A DNA stretch of 64,000 bases from Tetramitus jugosus (lineage: Eukaryota > Heterolobosea > Eutetramitea > Acrasida > Vahlkampfiidae), in the NCBI GenBank assembly GCA_937625935.1, contig OW569363.1:434001-498000 (forward strand). Reading direction: 5' to 3'. The position numbers were made by a program, and so were the translations under genes. Positions 49,573 through 60,236 of this stretch are shown in pieces; the stretch's first letter is position 1, and every line of letters starts with the position of its first letter. Below the pieces are notes generated by a model that saw only the letters and a program-made list of their open reading frames with translations, searched no databases and was not told the origin of the DNA.

Positions 49573-52500
49573 ATGGACTACCCTTCGCCACAGCGAGGTC
49601 AATCACAACAGTCCACGAACTCTTCTCCACACAGAGAAATTTCCGAGGATGAAAATAGTACCGTAACTAATCCCTCACCGACTGAAGAAGGAGAAAGAGA
49701 AACCGGAGAAACACCATCCACTCAACCTTCAAATTATCATTCGGTTGACCAATCATTAGATCACTCTATTGAGTTGCCACAGCAACTACAAGAAATAAAT
49801 CTACTGGCAATACAAAGTGATAGGTCGTCAGAGACAGTCAACGAACCACAAGAAATCATAGGGCAAGAACAACGAGACGAAGCGACTCAAGATAATGAAG
49901 AACCTCGAGCACAGGAACTGAGTGAGCTACTATCAACGACATGTTATGTGAACTTGAATCATGACACGAGAATAATATCATCGAGTCTAGAAGAAGCAGA
50001 AAGCGATAGGAACAACAACAACGACCACAATACTAACGACGACATCACCAACAATAACAATAGTAATACTTCTAACGAAGAGAATAAAACGAACATGGAC
50101 AACACATCGGAAAGAAGAGATACTTCTATCCCAAGTTTAGGAGAGTACGCAAACTGTTCAAAACAGACCATCCGTCAAATCCTTTTGGACAATTATCGGA
50201 ACCAATCATCAACAACAGCCAACAATATCGCCCAAGAACCTCCCTCACTACTATCACAACCTATACCACAATCGCCTCCTCAACCTCCTGTTGAAGCTCT
50301 AGTCCTTGATACGCCATCGACAAGCAATGGTAACCATGATAACCAAAGCGCAGCTTCCACAATCGCAACGACAACTGCAGCTACGGCTTTAGCTATAAAC
50401 GGCAACACAAACACTAGTATATCTTCTGGTCCAGTTTCAACCCATGAAACGGTTGAATCTCGGAACAGCGACCTCGTGCAAGAGAAAAAACGGAGGAGAC
50501 TACGGTGGAAGCGGAAAAATAAAAAGGTTGATCAGGAAGCGAGCTCTGTTTCGAGCACACTTGGTGTTTCGTCGACCATTGTGACCTACTCGGGAAATAG
50601 TCAAGAAGATTGGTCAAATGAAGACGAATATTCATCGTGTTGTTGCATAAGGCCACAATATCGAAGCAGCAACTTGTTCAAGGCCGGAGGAACATTGAAA
50701 CCCAATGGAAAAACCTCAAAAACAAGGAAATGTCTACTGTTTACACGAAAATTCTGGAGTATTCGTTCCGTTGTGCTCTTTGTGATTGCTGCCTCCATCT
50801 TAATTCTAGGAATCGTTGTTTGGTTGCTTCATTTTGTTCTGTCCAAGAGTGGCGAGAGAGATGTTCTGGATCAGACTCAGAGAACTCAATCAGGCAGAGT
50901 CATGGACAGTGTTGTGGCTTACTTAGCCGTCGGACCAGTTATTCTCCAAACGGTTCAAAAACTGTTTCAGCTGGGCGAAGAATTCGTGCCGGAGATTTCA
51001 AAGGGCACGATAAGAACTGCGATTCTGGTCAACCAAATACGGTATGCTCCGCCAAATTCAATTTCTATCGGATATGAGACTGGTGAGTTAGAAGGTGTTC
51101 AACAGTTGAATTCTAATCGGTTCCAGAGAGGATATCAACCTGCAGCCAACTCTACACTCTCCATCGATTTTATTGATCCTGAGACTTTGGACATTGTGGA
51201 GCATGTTGCCAGCTTAACGGGATATGATCCTCGGTTGCAGCCATGGTACATCAATCCAATTATTGATCCAAGTGAAATCAATGGAACCACTCGAGGTCAA
51301 GAACAATTTGTTTGGTCTGATCCTCTTGTAATCCGGGGAGTGCCAACTACGGTGAGCATATCTGTCGGTATGACCTACAGGGACTTTGCAACAGATAGAT
51401 TGAAAGGAGTACTGACCGTAGGATACGATCTACCCAGTATCAGCACATTTCTCATGAGTATACCCGTTCGAAACAATACGCTGGTGTTTATTGTGAACAG
51501 GAAGGGTGAGCTAATCGGAACTAGTAGACCCCCGATAGCACGGATGATACCACTGCCCTTGGCAATCGATCATCCGGATAGAGATCTTAGGGACGCTTAC
51601 ATTCAAGTGGTAGATCATTATGGAACCAACATTGTGAACTATCCATTGAATGCTACATTTCTATACGATGACCAACACGGAGATGAGCGCGCAGTTGCCA
51701 TTCAGAATCTGAGACCTATTCTGGGTATAGATTGGGTCATTGTCACATCTGTCTTATCCAAAGATGTCGCTTCAGCGGTGATGAGGGCCAATACTCTGTC
51801 TATTATTGTGAGTTTGATTCTGATTTTTGCAGTAGAGGTGATTGCATTGGCCATTGGTTGGTTAATAACCAAACCATTACAATCAATTGCCGAGAGCACA
51901 ACTCGTGTGGCCAACATGAATTTTAGTGATTCTAAGAAACATCGAGTCATGACTCTCAAGTTTTACGAGTTTGAAGTCATTGTAAGGGCCATGGATCAGA
52001 TGAAAAAAGCTCTCCGTAACTTTGAAAAATATGTCCCGACAAAGGTTGTCAAATCTCTCATGGACAGCAATAAGGGAATCAGGATAGGAGTTGAACCCAT
52101 GTACATCACCATCATGTTTCTGGATATCGCTGACTTTACATCGATTACCGAGAGGACTGATCCTTCCATTCTCGTCAAGGTTCTCGAAGAATTCTTTACT
52201 TCCATGTCAGAAGTCATCAGTGCCAATCAAGGCATCATCGATAAGTATATTGGAGATTGTATCATGACTCTGTTCAATGCTCCCAATCCTGTGGAGAACC
52301 ATGAAGAAATGGCTGTCAAGTCAGCCCTTGAAATGCAGAGAAGAACTCAACAACTCAATGAGAAATGGGCACAACAACCCGGATATCCACAATTTATGAT
52401 ACGTATTGGTATCAACACTGCTGAATGCCTGGTGGGAAATGTCGGTAGTGCTAATCGTGTGAATTACACAGCCTTAGGGGATGGTGTTCACATTGCATCT

Positions 52501-52848
52501 AATCTTGAAGGACTTAACAAGAAATTCAAGACTAGGATCATCCTTGGAGAGAAGACCTATGATGCCGTATCAGACAAGTATGCTTGTCTATGGTTAGCCC
52601 ACGTTGCTTACAAAGAAACGACGATGCACACTTACACGGTGTTTGATGAATTAGATTGCATTTCAGAAGAATGCAGAACACTTTGCCAGCTGCACAACCA
52701 GACCAAGGAAGCTTTCGACGAAAAGAACACGGAACGAATGAAACAATTGTGCAACGAGATTCTGCAGATAGAACCAAGTGATACATCAGCGTCTGACCTC
52801 TTGAAACGACTTGAAGGTTCAGACTCCAACTTGGATATCCAACTGTGA
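49573..52848 (+). CDS. Membrane-bound class III nucleotidyl cyclase with Cache-like ectodomain and HAMP
   Basis: The protein is 1091 residues from ATG 49573. The N-terminal 400 residues are polar and Asn/Gln/Ser-rich (cytosolic). A transmembrane helix (LFVIAASILILGIVVWLL) leads to an extracellular region of about 310 residues with Cache-type features (DPRLQPWYINPII, VISVGMTYRDF-like). A second helix (LILIFAVEVIALAIGWLI) and a HAMP linker follow. The cyclase domain has metal Asp851 (FLDIADFT), Lys891 and Asp895 (DKYIGD). The transition-state pair is altered: the usual VNxASR reads VHIASN, so Asn becomes His973 and Arg becomes Asn977. Activity may be low, or may need a partner. The Lys891/Thr966 pair would favour ATP. 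It is probably a ligand-sensing cyclase. Confidence 0.88.
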   Translation: MDYPSPQRGQSQQSTNSSPHREISEDENSTVTNPSPTEEGERETGETPSTQPSNYHSVDQSLDHSIELPQQLQEINLLAIQSDRSSETVNEPQEIIGQEQRDEATQDNEEPRAQELSELLSTTCYVNLNHDTRIISSSLEEAESDRNNNNDHNTNDDITNNNNSNTSNEENKTNMDNTSERRDTSIPSLGEYANCSKQTIRQILLDNYRNQSSTTANNIAQEPPSLLSQPIPQSPPQPPVEALVLDTPSTSNGNHDNQSAASTIATTTAATALAINGNTNTSISSGPVSTHETVESRNSDLVQEKKRRRLRWKRKNKKVDQEASSVSSTLGVSSTIVTYSGNSQEDWSNEDEYSSCCCIRPQYRSSNLFKAGGTLKPNGKTSKTRKCLLFTRKFWSIRSVVLFVIAASILILGIVVWLLHFVLSKSGERDVLDQTQRTQSGRVMDSVVAYLAVGPVILQTVQKLFQLGEEFVPEISKGTIRTAILVNQIRYAPPNSISIGYETGELEGVQQLNSNRFQRGYQPAANSTLSIDFIDPETLDIVEHVASLTGYDPRLQPWYINPIIDPSEINGTTRGQEQFVWSDPLVIRGVPTTVSISVGMTYRDFATDRLKGVLTVGYDLPSISTFLMSIPVRNNTLVFIVNRKGELIGTSRPPIARMIPLPLAIDHPDRDLRDAYIQVVDHYGTNIVNYPLNATFLYDDQHGDERAVAIQNLRPILGIDWVIVTSVLSKDVASAVMRANTLSIIVSLILIFAVEVIALAIGWLITKPLQSIAESTTRVANMNFSDSKKHRVMTLKFYEFEVIVRAMDQMKKALRNFEKYVPTKVVKSLMDSNKGIRIGVEPMYITIMFLDIADFTSITERTDPSILVKVLEEFFTSMSEVISANQGIIDKYIGDCIMTLFNAPNPVENHEEMAVKSALEMQRRTQQLNEKWAQQPGYPQFMIRIGINTAECLVGNVGSANRVNYTALGDGVHIASNLEGLNKKFKTRIILGEKTYDAVSDKYACLWLAHVAYKETTMHTYTVFDELDCISEECRTLCQLHNQTKEAFDEKNTERMKQLCNEILQIEPSDTSASDLLKRLEGSDSNLDIQL

Positions 52849-53060
52849 ACGGGTGAATAACTCCTTCATTCAATTCTCCGCTGAATACAATCAGAAATAG
52901 TCAACCAAGTTTTAAGGTTATAAAAATAACAAAAACACGAATTTTTTCAATCTGGACTCCTCAGCTTCATGTTTCCCTAAAACCACAACAATCATTGCCA
53001 TTTCGTCCAAGACCAACCCAAACTAACTTTCTAACCTGTAACAAAATCTTTCTGCAAACA

Positions 53061-53777
53061 ATGGTAGAGATACGACGAGACTCACTAACAGGAAACTTTC
53101 TGGACAAAACCATTCTGGACACAGTAGTGATGGGATTAGGGAGCGAAGAAGCGAAGAAGCAAGCATGCAATCGTCTACTCATTGCTCAAGACGAAGAAGT
53201 GAACGAAGATAGTATCTTGATGTCTTCTCCCAAGCAAACAACTGGCTCTCCTCTCAGTAGCACAACACTATCGCCCAAGTCGAGTGCATCAACAATTGAA
53301 AATTTGCCCCATGCCACAAGCGGCACCACGACCTCCAAACCTCACACAATCATGGAAGAAAATAAGACTTATGAACCTTTAACAAGAAGAAGAAGTTCCA
53401 TCAAGTTTGACTTTGACACCGTGGACTATGACAATCCAGTGATGCCTCGAAAGAAAGAAGAAGTAGAACCATTGGCGATACCGGATGAAGAAGAGTCGGA
53501 CAATCTTTCATTCGATGATCAATCGAATAGCCGGGCACAGTACATGTCAGAGTACGCGTCTGATGAGAAAGATTTGTCTCATTTGGATGAAGATCATCAC
53601 TTGCGATCACTTGTCGATGGAACCTCATTGTATTCCAGTTTGACCCTCTCTGAAGAAGAAGGAGGATCAAAACCTAAAGAAACCACAAGTTTCTCATCCG
53701 CTTCTCCCTCGTCATCACTGAGAGTGAAAACAGATTCGGGATCCACACGACCAAAGGCACAACCACTCTCAAAATGA
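53061..53777 (+). CDS. Hypothetical acidic, Ser-rich protein
   Basis: The protein is 238 residues from ATG 53061; the open frame extends upstream only to a TTG. The first 50 residues are the most ordered-looking (MVEIRRDSLTGNFLDKTIL, then MGLGSEEAKKQACNRLL). The rest is Ser/Thr/Glu-rich and disordered, with a basic RRRSSIKFDF site that suits a basophilic kinase. I do not recognise a family. It has no transmembrane segment or signal peptide. It lies between the cyclase and AP endonuclease genes, in the same direction, with 212 bp upstream and 133 bp downstream. Confidence 0.65.
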   Translation: MVEIRRDSLTGNFLDKTILDTVVMGLGSEEAKKQACNRLLIAQDEEVNEDSILMSSPKQTTGSPLSSTTLSPKSSASTIENLPHATSGTTTSKPHTIMEENKTYEPLTRRRSSIKFDFDTVDYDNPVMPRKKEEVEPLAIPDEEESDNLSFDDQSNSRAQYMSEYASDEKDLSHLDEDHHLRSLVDGTSLYSSLTLSEEEGGSKPKETTSFSSASPSSSLRVKTDSGSTRPKAQPLSK

Positions 53778-53910
53778 GAAATGTAAACTATTGTAAATTC
53801 TTCAACCACTCACAAAAATTACAATCCGATCGAGCAATCAACTACCAGAATTTGCTCGAAGTCCTATTCCTTGGGATTCCAAACAAAATTTGAATTCCAA
53901 TTCGTCATCC

Positions 53911-55128
53911 ATGCTGTATCTTCTCAGAACTCATTCAAAACAATTGTGCAAGTTACCACCACTTGATCCTCGCTTTCTTGGTGCTCGAAACTTTCCCTCC
54001 AATTTTCTTCCCTCCAAAAATCAAAAACACCAGCAAGAGCATCGATCCACGATCACAAGAACCATGAAGAGATATCTCACAAGTAGCAGTAGCTCTCAAG
54101 ACAATGACAGCGACAATGAGGAAACTTCCCCGATGAAAAAAACCAAAATCATCCTGGGAGAGAACAGTGATCACTCCTATGATCCACTCAAGCAATACAA
54201 GTTCATCTCATGGAACGTCAACGGTCTCAAGGCACTCATGGGCAAAGACAAGGGCGCCGCTCTCACTCAACTCGTTGAATCGGAGAAACCAACTGCCATT
54301 TGTTTACAGGAAACAAAGCTTCAAGATTTGGAGAGTCTCACACAACAGTACAGCACCATTCTAGGTGAAAGCTACAGTGCTCATTTTTCTCACTGTTCAA
54401 GAACAAAGGGTCGCCATGGCACAGCCATCTTTACTCTCAAGCACAAACGTGCTCCAAAGCCTCTGAAAGTCAGATATGGACTGGAGCTAACCTCAGAAGA
54501 AGACTCGATGAATTTGGAGCTCGATGAAAAAATGTTAAAGGATGAAGGAAGGGTCGTCACTGTAGAATACCCTGATCTCTACCTCGTGAACACCTATGTG
54601 CCAAACTCTGGTCAAAAACTAGAGAGATTGGATGAGAGAACCAACGAATGGGATAAAGCTATGGGTCAATACATTGATAAGCTACAAAAAAAGAAGCCAG
54701 TGGTGTGGTGTGGTGATTTGAATGTGGCCATATTGGACATTGATATTCATGATCCAAAAAAGAATGTCAAATCAGCTGGTTTTACACCACAGGAGAGAGA
54801 ATCATTCCGTACAATGATCAAGGACTATCGATTGGTTGATACGTTTAGAAAGCTGTATCCAAATGATAAGAATTGCTATACGTATTGGGGTTATCGATTC
54901 AATATGAGAGAGAAGGACAAGGGATGGAGATTGGACTATTTCATGACGAGTGAGTCATTGAATGATCAATTGGTTGACTCTTATATACTAAAGAGTGTGT
55001 TGGGCAGTGATCACTGTCCAATTGGCTTGGTTTTGAATCGAGGTGGTGCGGCTGATGCTGCTGAAGAACAAAGCGCAGCCACTAGTGCTTCTCCAGCAGC
55101 AGAATCCTCTGAAACGACTGCTCAATAA
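53911..55128 (+). CDS. APEX1: AP endonuclease, ExoIII/APE1 family
   Basis: The protein is 405 residues from ATG 53911. It cleaves the backbone at abasic sites in base excision repair. The catalytic core has FISWNVNGLKAL, CLQETKLQ (Glu), NTYVPNSG, WCGDLNVAILDIDIH, SAGFTPQERESF, GWRLDYFM and GSDHCPIGL. The first 55 residues (MLYLLRTHSKQLCKLPPL, rich in Arg/Lys/Ser and poor in acid) look like a mitochondrial presequence. A second in-frame ATG at 54064 (MKRYLTSSSSS) opens a form beginning with an acidic and then basic KKTK patch, suited to the nucleus. An Ala/Glu-rich tail ends the protein. The frame upstream of 53911 has only a TTG. Confidence 0.95.
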   Translation: MLYLLRTHSKQLCKLPPLDPRFLGARNFPSNFLPSKNQKHQQEHRSTITRTMKRYLTSSSSSQDNDSDNEETSPMKKTKIILGENSDHSYDPLKQYKFISWNVNGLKALMGKDKGAALTQLVESEKPTAICLQETKLQDLESLTQQYSTILGESYSAHFSHCSRTKGRHGTAIFTLKHKRAPKPLKVRYGLELTSEEDSMNLELDEKMLKDEGRVVTVEYPDLYLVNTYVPNSGQKLERLDERTNEWDKAMGQYIDKLQKKKPVVWCGDLNVAILDIDIHDPKKNVKSAGFTPQERESFRTMIKDYRLVDTFRKLYPNDKNCYTYWGYRFNMREKDKGWRLDYFMTSESLNDQLVDSYILKSVLGSDHCPIGLVLNRGGAADAAEEQSAATSASPAAESSETTAQ

Positions 55129-55245
55129 ATTTTGTTTGCAGTGTCATGTTTTTCGATGAAATGTCCACTTCATCACTTTCTTTCCTGTAGATGATTGATC
55201 AGCGCTCAAGAAAAAACCCAAGCTTGAAAAAACAACAAAAGTCAT

Positions 55246-58095
55246 ATGACAAGTATGCTCAGTGCTCCCTCCAATGTCAAGGTCATTCATATGGATCAAT
55301 GCAAGTGGTACTTGTCCATTGATCCCAACACTCCACAATTGGATCCAAAATTCAAGCAAAGTGCATCTCAAATCAAGGCCATGAGTGATCTGAGATGCAC
55401 CAGTATGCAAACAAGCGTGCACATGGCACTGTATGATCACGGGATTATTGATCATCCATACAAGGAGTTTAATGAGCTGAGATATCAATGGATTATGCAC
55501 TATGACTGGACTTTTTATACGATTATTGATACCATGTCTCTATTGACAATTGTTTTGACTGGAAGTGAAGATCAAGAGCTTTTGATGATGTGCGATGGGT
55601 TGGATACCATAGCAGATGTGTACTTTGGAGAAGATGTTGTTTTCTCTGCCAATAACATGTTCAAAAAGTATCGTGTCAATGTGATGCCATTGTTGCGCAA
55701 GTATGCCAATGATCCATCCATTACCATATCGATCAAGTTTAAATCGGCTCTCAGGTATGCAAAAGAACAGTACGAGAAAGCTCCTTATGCCATTCCATGC
55801 CCTGAATATACGCAATCGTTTCCAACTCCAGGCAGAAACTATGTGCGAAAGTGTGGTTCGGATTTTGGTTGGGATTGGGGTCCCTGTTTTGCTCCAGTTG
55901 GTATCAGTGGTCCAATTACACTCGTGACATATCCAAATATTCTGCTATTAGACTATTTGGTGCATCAAGACTTGACATTTAATGATGAATCAAGTGTCCA
56001 ATCAGAGGAGTTGGATTCCACAGCCAACAACCTACCATCATGTAACTTAGCGAAACTTAAAGTTCAATGTCTTGTCTATGTCCACGAAAGCTATGTACTA
56101 AGAATGGGGAATTTGAGATGGACATTGTATGCTCCAGGTTCCTTCGAAGAGACAGACAAACCGATAATGACTGGATCGCACGCTGTCACCTTTTCTGAGA
56201 AAGGGGAGCACACGGTCAGTGTTGAAATCTTGGTTAAGGATCCTCAATTGTGGTGGCCAAATGGTCTCGGTGCTCAAAATCTGTATACTCTGGTCATTGA
56301 TGTCGATCAGTTGAGCGAGGATGATGTGCCCAGCACTCGAACACTATATGAGACTCGTACGAAACAAATTGGCATTAGAAGAGTTGAGCTTGACACATCA
56401 ACAGACGAGATTGGAAGAAAGTTTTTGTTCAAGGTGAATACAGTCGCTATGTTTGCAAAAGGTTCAAATTGGATTCCTTCGGACTGCTTTCATCATCGAG
56501 TGCATGAAGATCAACTGCAGGTATTGTTGCAGAGTGCAGCCGATTGTAACATGAACTTTCTACGCGTTTGGGGAGGAGGTATATATGAATCAGATGCTTT
56601 TTATGACATATGCGACAGACTAGGAATCTTGATTTGGCAAGATATGATGTTTGCTTGTGCACTCTATCCCTCAACAGACGAATTTTCAACAAATGTGAAA
56701 CAAGAGATCACAAATCAATTATACAGGATTCAGCATCACGCTTGTATTGCCATTTATGCAGGTAATAATGAGAATGAAGAAGCCCTGTGCTCCTGGGAAG
56801 AATGTAATAACTCTCCTCATCAAAAGAAACTCGTTGTAGACTATTATAAGTTGTACATGGACATCATATATAGTGTAATCAAAGAGTTGGATCCTAATAG
56901 GGCTCTATTCTATTGGCCATCATCGCCTAGTAACGGTCCTGATGAATGGGGAAATCCTCAAGATATCACAAGAGGAGATGCTCATTACTGGGGCGTATGG
57001 CACGGTCAGAAACCATTCACCGACTATTTGACATTTACTCCTCGCTTCTGCTCTGAATTTGGCTTCCAGTCTATTTCCTCCTTTCAAACACTCAAGCCAT
57101 TCTTATCGGACGATGAAGAAGATTACAACTTAACCTCTCCTGCCATGGAATTTAGGCAGAGATCATTCAAAGTTGGGAACAAAGCAATCTTGGAACATAT
57201 CTCACGCCACTTTAGAGTTCCTATCGGCTTTCGGGAAACGATATATGTATCGCAAGTGTTGCAAGCTTTGTCTATCAAAACAGCCTGTGAGCACTGGAGA
57301 AGACAAAAGTCAGTTTGTTCCGGTGCAATGTATTGGCAATTGAATGATATCTGGCCTGGTACATCATGGAGTTCCTTGGAGTGGAACTCACGCTGGAAGT
57401 TACTTCAATACTTTTCGAAGAAATTCTTCTCGCCTTTGCTCGTTTCAGTCGTGGAGAACAAGGGGACTCAGCATGCAGAGGTGTGGTTGACCAGCGATGT
57501 CACATCTAATGTTAAAGGTACTCTAACAGTGAAACTTGTATCCTATACCAGTGGATTGACTCTTCAACAATGGAACGTCGATCAAGTCAGCGTACCTGCA
57601 ACAACAAGTCGCCAAGTACTGTCAATCGACCTTGTAGAGCTATTTGGAGATGAACCGCCTACATTCTATGTACAACATGATTATGATGCCCAGTTTGATC
57701 GAACCGAATGCTTTTTAATGGTAATCTTCGATAGTAAGGAACATCCAGAGCACTCTTCAGAAAACTTCCACTTCTTCTGTCCGCTGAAATTCGTCAGATT
57801 GAACAAGCCCGAGTTTAAAGTGACGAGAGAGAACAACAATTGTTTCTCAATCACATCGAATCAAGTGGCATTGTTCGTATCTCTACATGAAGCTGCAGAA
57901 AACCATGATACGGTGGATCAATCTATCGTAGCTCGCTTCTCTGACAATGGCTTTATTCTGTTGCCTGATGAACCCAAGACTCTGTCGTTCGAAATGACCA
58001 AGTTCAGCTACGGCGAACACGAAGGAGCAGTCGGTCACTCAAAGAGCGTTCCACTTCGAAACCTGCAAATTCTGTCATTGCGCGACAGCTATTAA
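55246..58095 (+). CDS. MANBA: Beta-mannosidase (glycoside hydrolase family 2)
   Basis: The protein is 949 residues. It removes beta-linked mannose from the ends of oligosaccharides. The N-terminal beta-sandwich has the family pattern VHMALYDHGIIDHPYKEFNE and YQWI. The GH2 linker region has WWPNGLGAQNLY. The barrel has GSNWIPSD, FLRVWGGGIYESDAFYDICD and ILIWQDMMFACALYP. The acid/base is Glu509 in AGNNENEE and the nucleophile is Glu604 in CSEFGFQS. An acid substrate-site block CSGAMYWQLNDIWPGTSWSS follows. Mammalian enzymes are lysosomal with a signal peptide, but none is evident at this N-terminus (MTSMLSAPSNVKV), so localisation is open. There is no intron. Confidence 0.95.
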   Translation: MTSMLSAPSNVKVIHMDQCKWYLSIDPNTPQLDPKFKQSASQIKAMSDLRCTSMQTSVHMALYDHGIIDHPYKEFNELRYQWIMHYDWTFYTIIDTMSLLTIVLTGSEDQELLMMCDGLDTIADVYFGEDVVFSANNMFKKYRVNVMPLLRKYANDPSITISIKFKSALRYAKEQYEKAPYAIPCPEYTQSFPTPGRNYVRKCGSDFGWDWGPCFAPVGISGPITLVTYPNILLLDYLVHQDLTFNDESSVQSEELDSTANNLPSCNLAKLKVQCLVYVHESYVLRMGNLRWTLYAPGSFEETDKPIMTGSHAVTFSEKGEHTVSVEILVKDPQLWWPNGLGAQNLYTLVIDVDQLSEDDVPSTRTLYETRTKQIGIRRVELDTSTDEIGRKFLFKVNTVAMFAKGSNWIPSDCFHHRVHEDQLQVLLQSAADCNMNFLRVWGGGIYESDAFYDICDRLGILIWQDMMFACALYPSTDEFSTNVKQEITNQLYRIQHHACIAIYAGNNENEEALCSWEECNNSPHQKKLVVDYYKLYMDIIYSVIKELDPNRALFYWPSSPSNGPDEWGNPQDITRGDAHYWGVWHGQKPFTDYLTFTPRFCSEFGFQSISSFQTLKPFLSDDEEDYNLTSPAMEFRQRSFKVGNKAILEHISRHFRVPIGFRETIYVSQVLQALSIKTACEHWRRQKSVCSGAMYWQLNDIWPGTSWSSLEWNSRWKLLQYFSKKFFSPLLVSVVENKGTQHAEVWLTSDVTSNVKGTLTVKLVSYTSGLTLQQWNVDQVSVPATTSRQVLSIDLVELFGDEPPTFYVQHDYDAQFDRTECFLMVIFDSKEHPEHSSENFHFFCPLKFVRLNKPEFKVTRENNNCFSITSNQVALFVSLHEAAENHDTVDQSIVARFSDNGFILLPDEPKTLSFEMTKFSYGEHEGAVGHSKSVPLRNLQILSLRDSY

Positions 58096-58185
58096 GTAAT
58101 TAGGGTGCCATGAACTCGGCCAACTTATAAGTGAACAAAATTTTACAGTGTATGAAATCAAACAGACAGTTTTCTTCTTCTAGTC

Positions 58186-59212
58186 TTAATCCTTCTTTCC
58201 TGTCTTGACAGCAGTTGTTGCGCTGGCTGCATTTACAGGGACACTGGTAGTCATTGGAGTAACAGTGGTTTGGAATCCTTGATAGACAGGTGTTGGAACA
58301 TTGCTCTGTTGTTGTTGCATTCCAGGCTTTGGCAATTGATATCCAGTGCTGGCACCAGTGGCAGGAGTATAGCTCAAACTGGTAGTTGTCATTGTGGGGA
58401 ACGAAGAAATAGTGTTCAACAATCCACCAGTGGCAGCTGGAGGAGCCATTGAGTGAATGGAAGCACTGCCGAGAGAAGTAGCAACAGTGGGACCAGTGGC
58501 AGATGGCTTATACGACTTTTTTCCAATGGTAAATGGAACGTACTTGTACTTGATCATGTGTTGAATTTGCTTCCTCATGGTCAACACAAACAACAGAATA
58601 AAGTAGCCCAACAGGATAGGATAGTACACTGGTATGTCAAAAGCTCTGGAGGTAGTAAAGAAGAGAGCAATCAGAATAGCCTTTGTTGTAGAGTACCTGT
58701 TTTGATAGTAATCACAAATCAAGCAAAAGCACACAAGCACACAAATACCTCTCGTGTTAAACAAGCATACAAAATAATTCGCGCCAAAAAAATTGTACAT
58801 ACCAAAACTTGAACTCCGGCAAGCGGCGAATAAATGGTCTAAATTCCTCTTCGTTGGAGCGGGAACCACCAAAAAGTGCGCCACCCTTCTTAAAATTTCG
58901 ACTACTGCCGCCAACGCTGTTGGGCAATGCGTCCTCATACGAATCAAAATCATTTTCCATCTCAGGATCGACTTGAGGGCTCAAAAATGCAATCAACAAA
59001 TTCAAGTAATAAATACCGAGTGCATAGGTCACAATATACCAACCTCCCCAAATGAAAATGCGCATCAAGTACAATAGAAAGAGACCTGAAAAAATGCCCC
59101 ATCGAACCATTGGTTTTCCATTCAAACGATCAAGTATCGTTTGATAGCGCATGCTATAGTATTGGTATTTTTTGAGCAAGCCATTGTTGCTGCTTGAATC
59201 ATCAGAGTACAT
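58186..59212 (-). CDS. RER1: RER1, Golgi-to-ER retrieval receptor
   Basis: Exons are 58803-59212 and 58186-58696 with a 106-nt intron. The product is 306 residues. RER1 returns ER membrane proteins from the cis-Golgi. The signature regions are complete: [41 protein letters not shown] in two pieces across helices, [17 protein letters not shown] (spanning the splice site), [10 protein letters not shown], and [15 protein letters not shown] followed by GKKSY. Four membrane helices are visible. The protein is longer than the usual 195 residues because of a Ser/Gly loop insert ([18 protein letters not shown]) and a 120-residue Ser/Thr/Ala-rich C-terminal tail. I used ATG 59212; the longer frame starts with TTG. 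Confidence 0.95.
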
Positions 59213-59544
59213 TTTTTTGTTGTTGTTATTGTTATTGTTACTATGATTGTTGCTTGTTGGATGATGGTGTGTGTGTGAAAAATAGTGATTGATCAGAGGT
59301 TTGTTGTTCAGATCCAATAAATCAGAATATTTGTGAGATCAATCTTTTTTTTGTGTTGTGTTGTTGCACGTGTGTTTTTGTTGATGGTCGCTGGATGAAG
59401 GAATGACCTTTTGTGTGATTGTAACCAAGGATGAAAAATAGAATCGCAGTTTTAAAGCGGAAATTTGTGAGTAAAAAACGCGCCAAAAAACACCACACAA
59501 AAAGTCGTCATCATCAACCTTCGAATCCATTCATCATCATCATC
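59213..59544. promoter_or_regulatory. Divergent intergenic region between RER1 and prefoldin 5
   Basis: These 332 bp contain a GTT/ATT-rich microsatellite at about 59218-59250. A (TCA)n run at 59531-59546 leads straight into the prefoldin ATG. No TATA box is obvious. Confidence 0.4.
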
Positions 59545-60236
59545 ATGTCTTCTGTAGCAGCTGTTTCATCCGATCTACCAAAACCTATTCCAATCGAACA
59601 ATTACGAAAGGTTCCTCTGCAAGAATTGGCACAAAATGCTCAAATTAGAGAACAAGAGCTTCAACAGCTTCAAGGCTTCTTACAACAATTGCACGTTGGT
59701 TATGACCGATTCAGAACAAGCAGAAATGTTGTTGATCAATTGTCTCAACAAACTGCTGGAAAGCAAGTTTTGGTGCCAATGACTCAATCACTCTACGTCC
59801 CAGGTGAAATTACTGATGTAGACAGTGTTTTGGTCGATATTGGAACAGGTTATTTTGTTCAAAAGGTTTGTTGTTGTTGTTATTTTTGTGTGTATATTGA
59901 TGATGATGAAGATGTCTTTCATAAGCTATTCATTGTTGTATTATTCAGCTGTGATCACAGTTACAAGAGTTGGAGAATTTTTTAGCTAAAAACTTGTCAT
60001 TTTTTTGTTGTTGTTGTTTTGTGCCCATTTTTTTGGGGGGTTGTGTGTCATCTCACCTCTCACAGAATACAAGTGATGCCAAGGATGCCCTAGAGCGAAG
60101 AATGGTCATGGTGAGAGAAAGTATTGAAAAGTTGACAAAGACTGTTGCCTTCAAGCAAGCCGAACTGGAAAAGATTAAGAGAGTCGTGGCTCTGGGTGTT
60201 CAAGAAAGACAGAGAGAAATGGAAAAGGTGAAATAG
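59545..60236 (+). CDS. PFDN5: Prefoldin subunit 5
   Basis: Exons are 59545-59865 and 60066-60236 with a 200-nt intron (GTTTGT...ACAG). The product is 163 residues, the normal length. It is an alpha-class subunit of the hexameric prefoldin chaperone that hands actin and tubulin to CCT. Two helices flank the beta-hairpin block QVLVPMTQSLYVPGEI and VLVDIGTGYFVQK, which is diagnostic for PFDN5. The C-terminal helix (AFKQAELEKIKRVVALGVQE) closes the coiled coil. An in-frame ATG at 59431 would add a 38-residue very basic extension. I prefer MSSVAAV at 59545 because family members start near there. Confidence 0.95.

Noticed and set aside
59431-59544. 38-residue N-terminal extension of prefoldin 5
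   Set aside because: It is very basic and includes a repeat-encoded Ile run; prefoldin 5 proteins begin near the second ATG.
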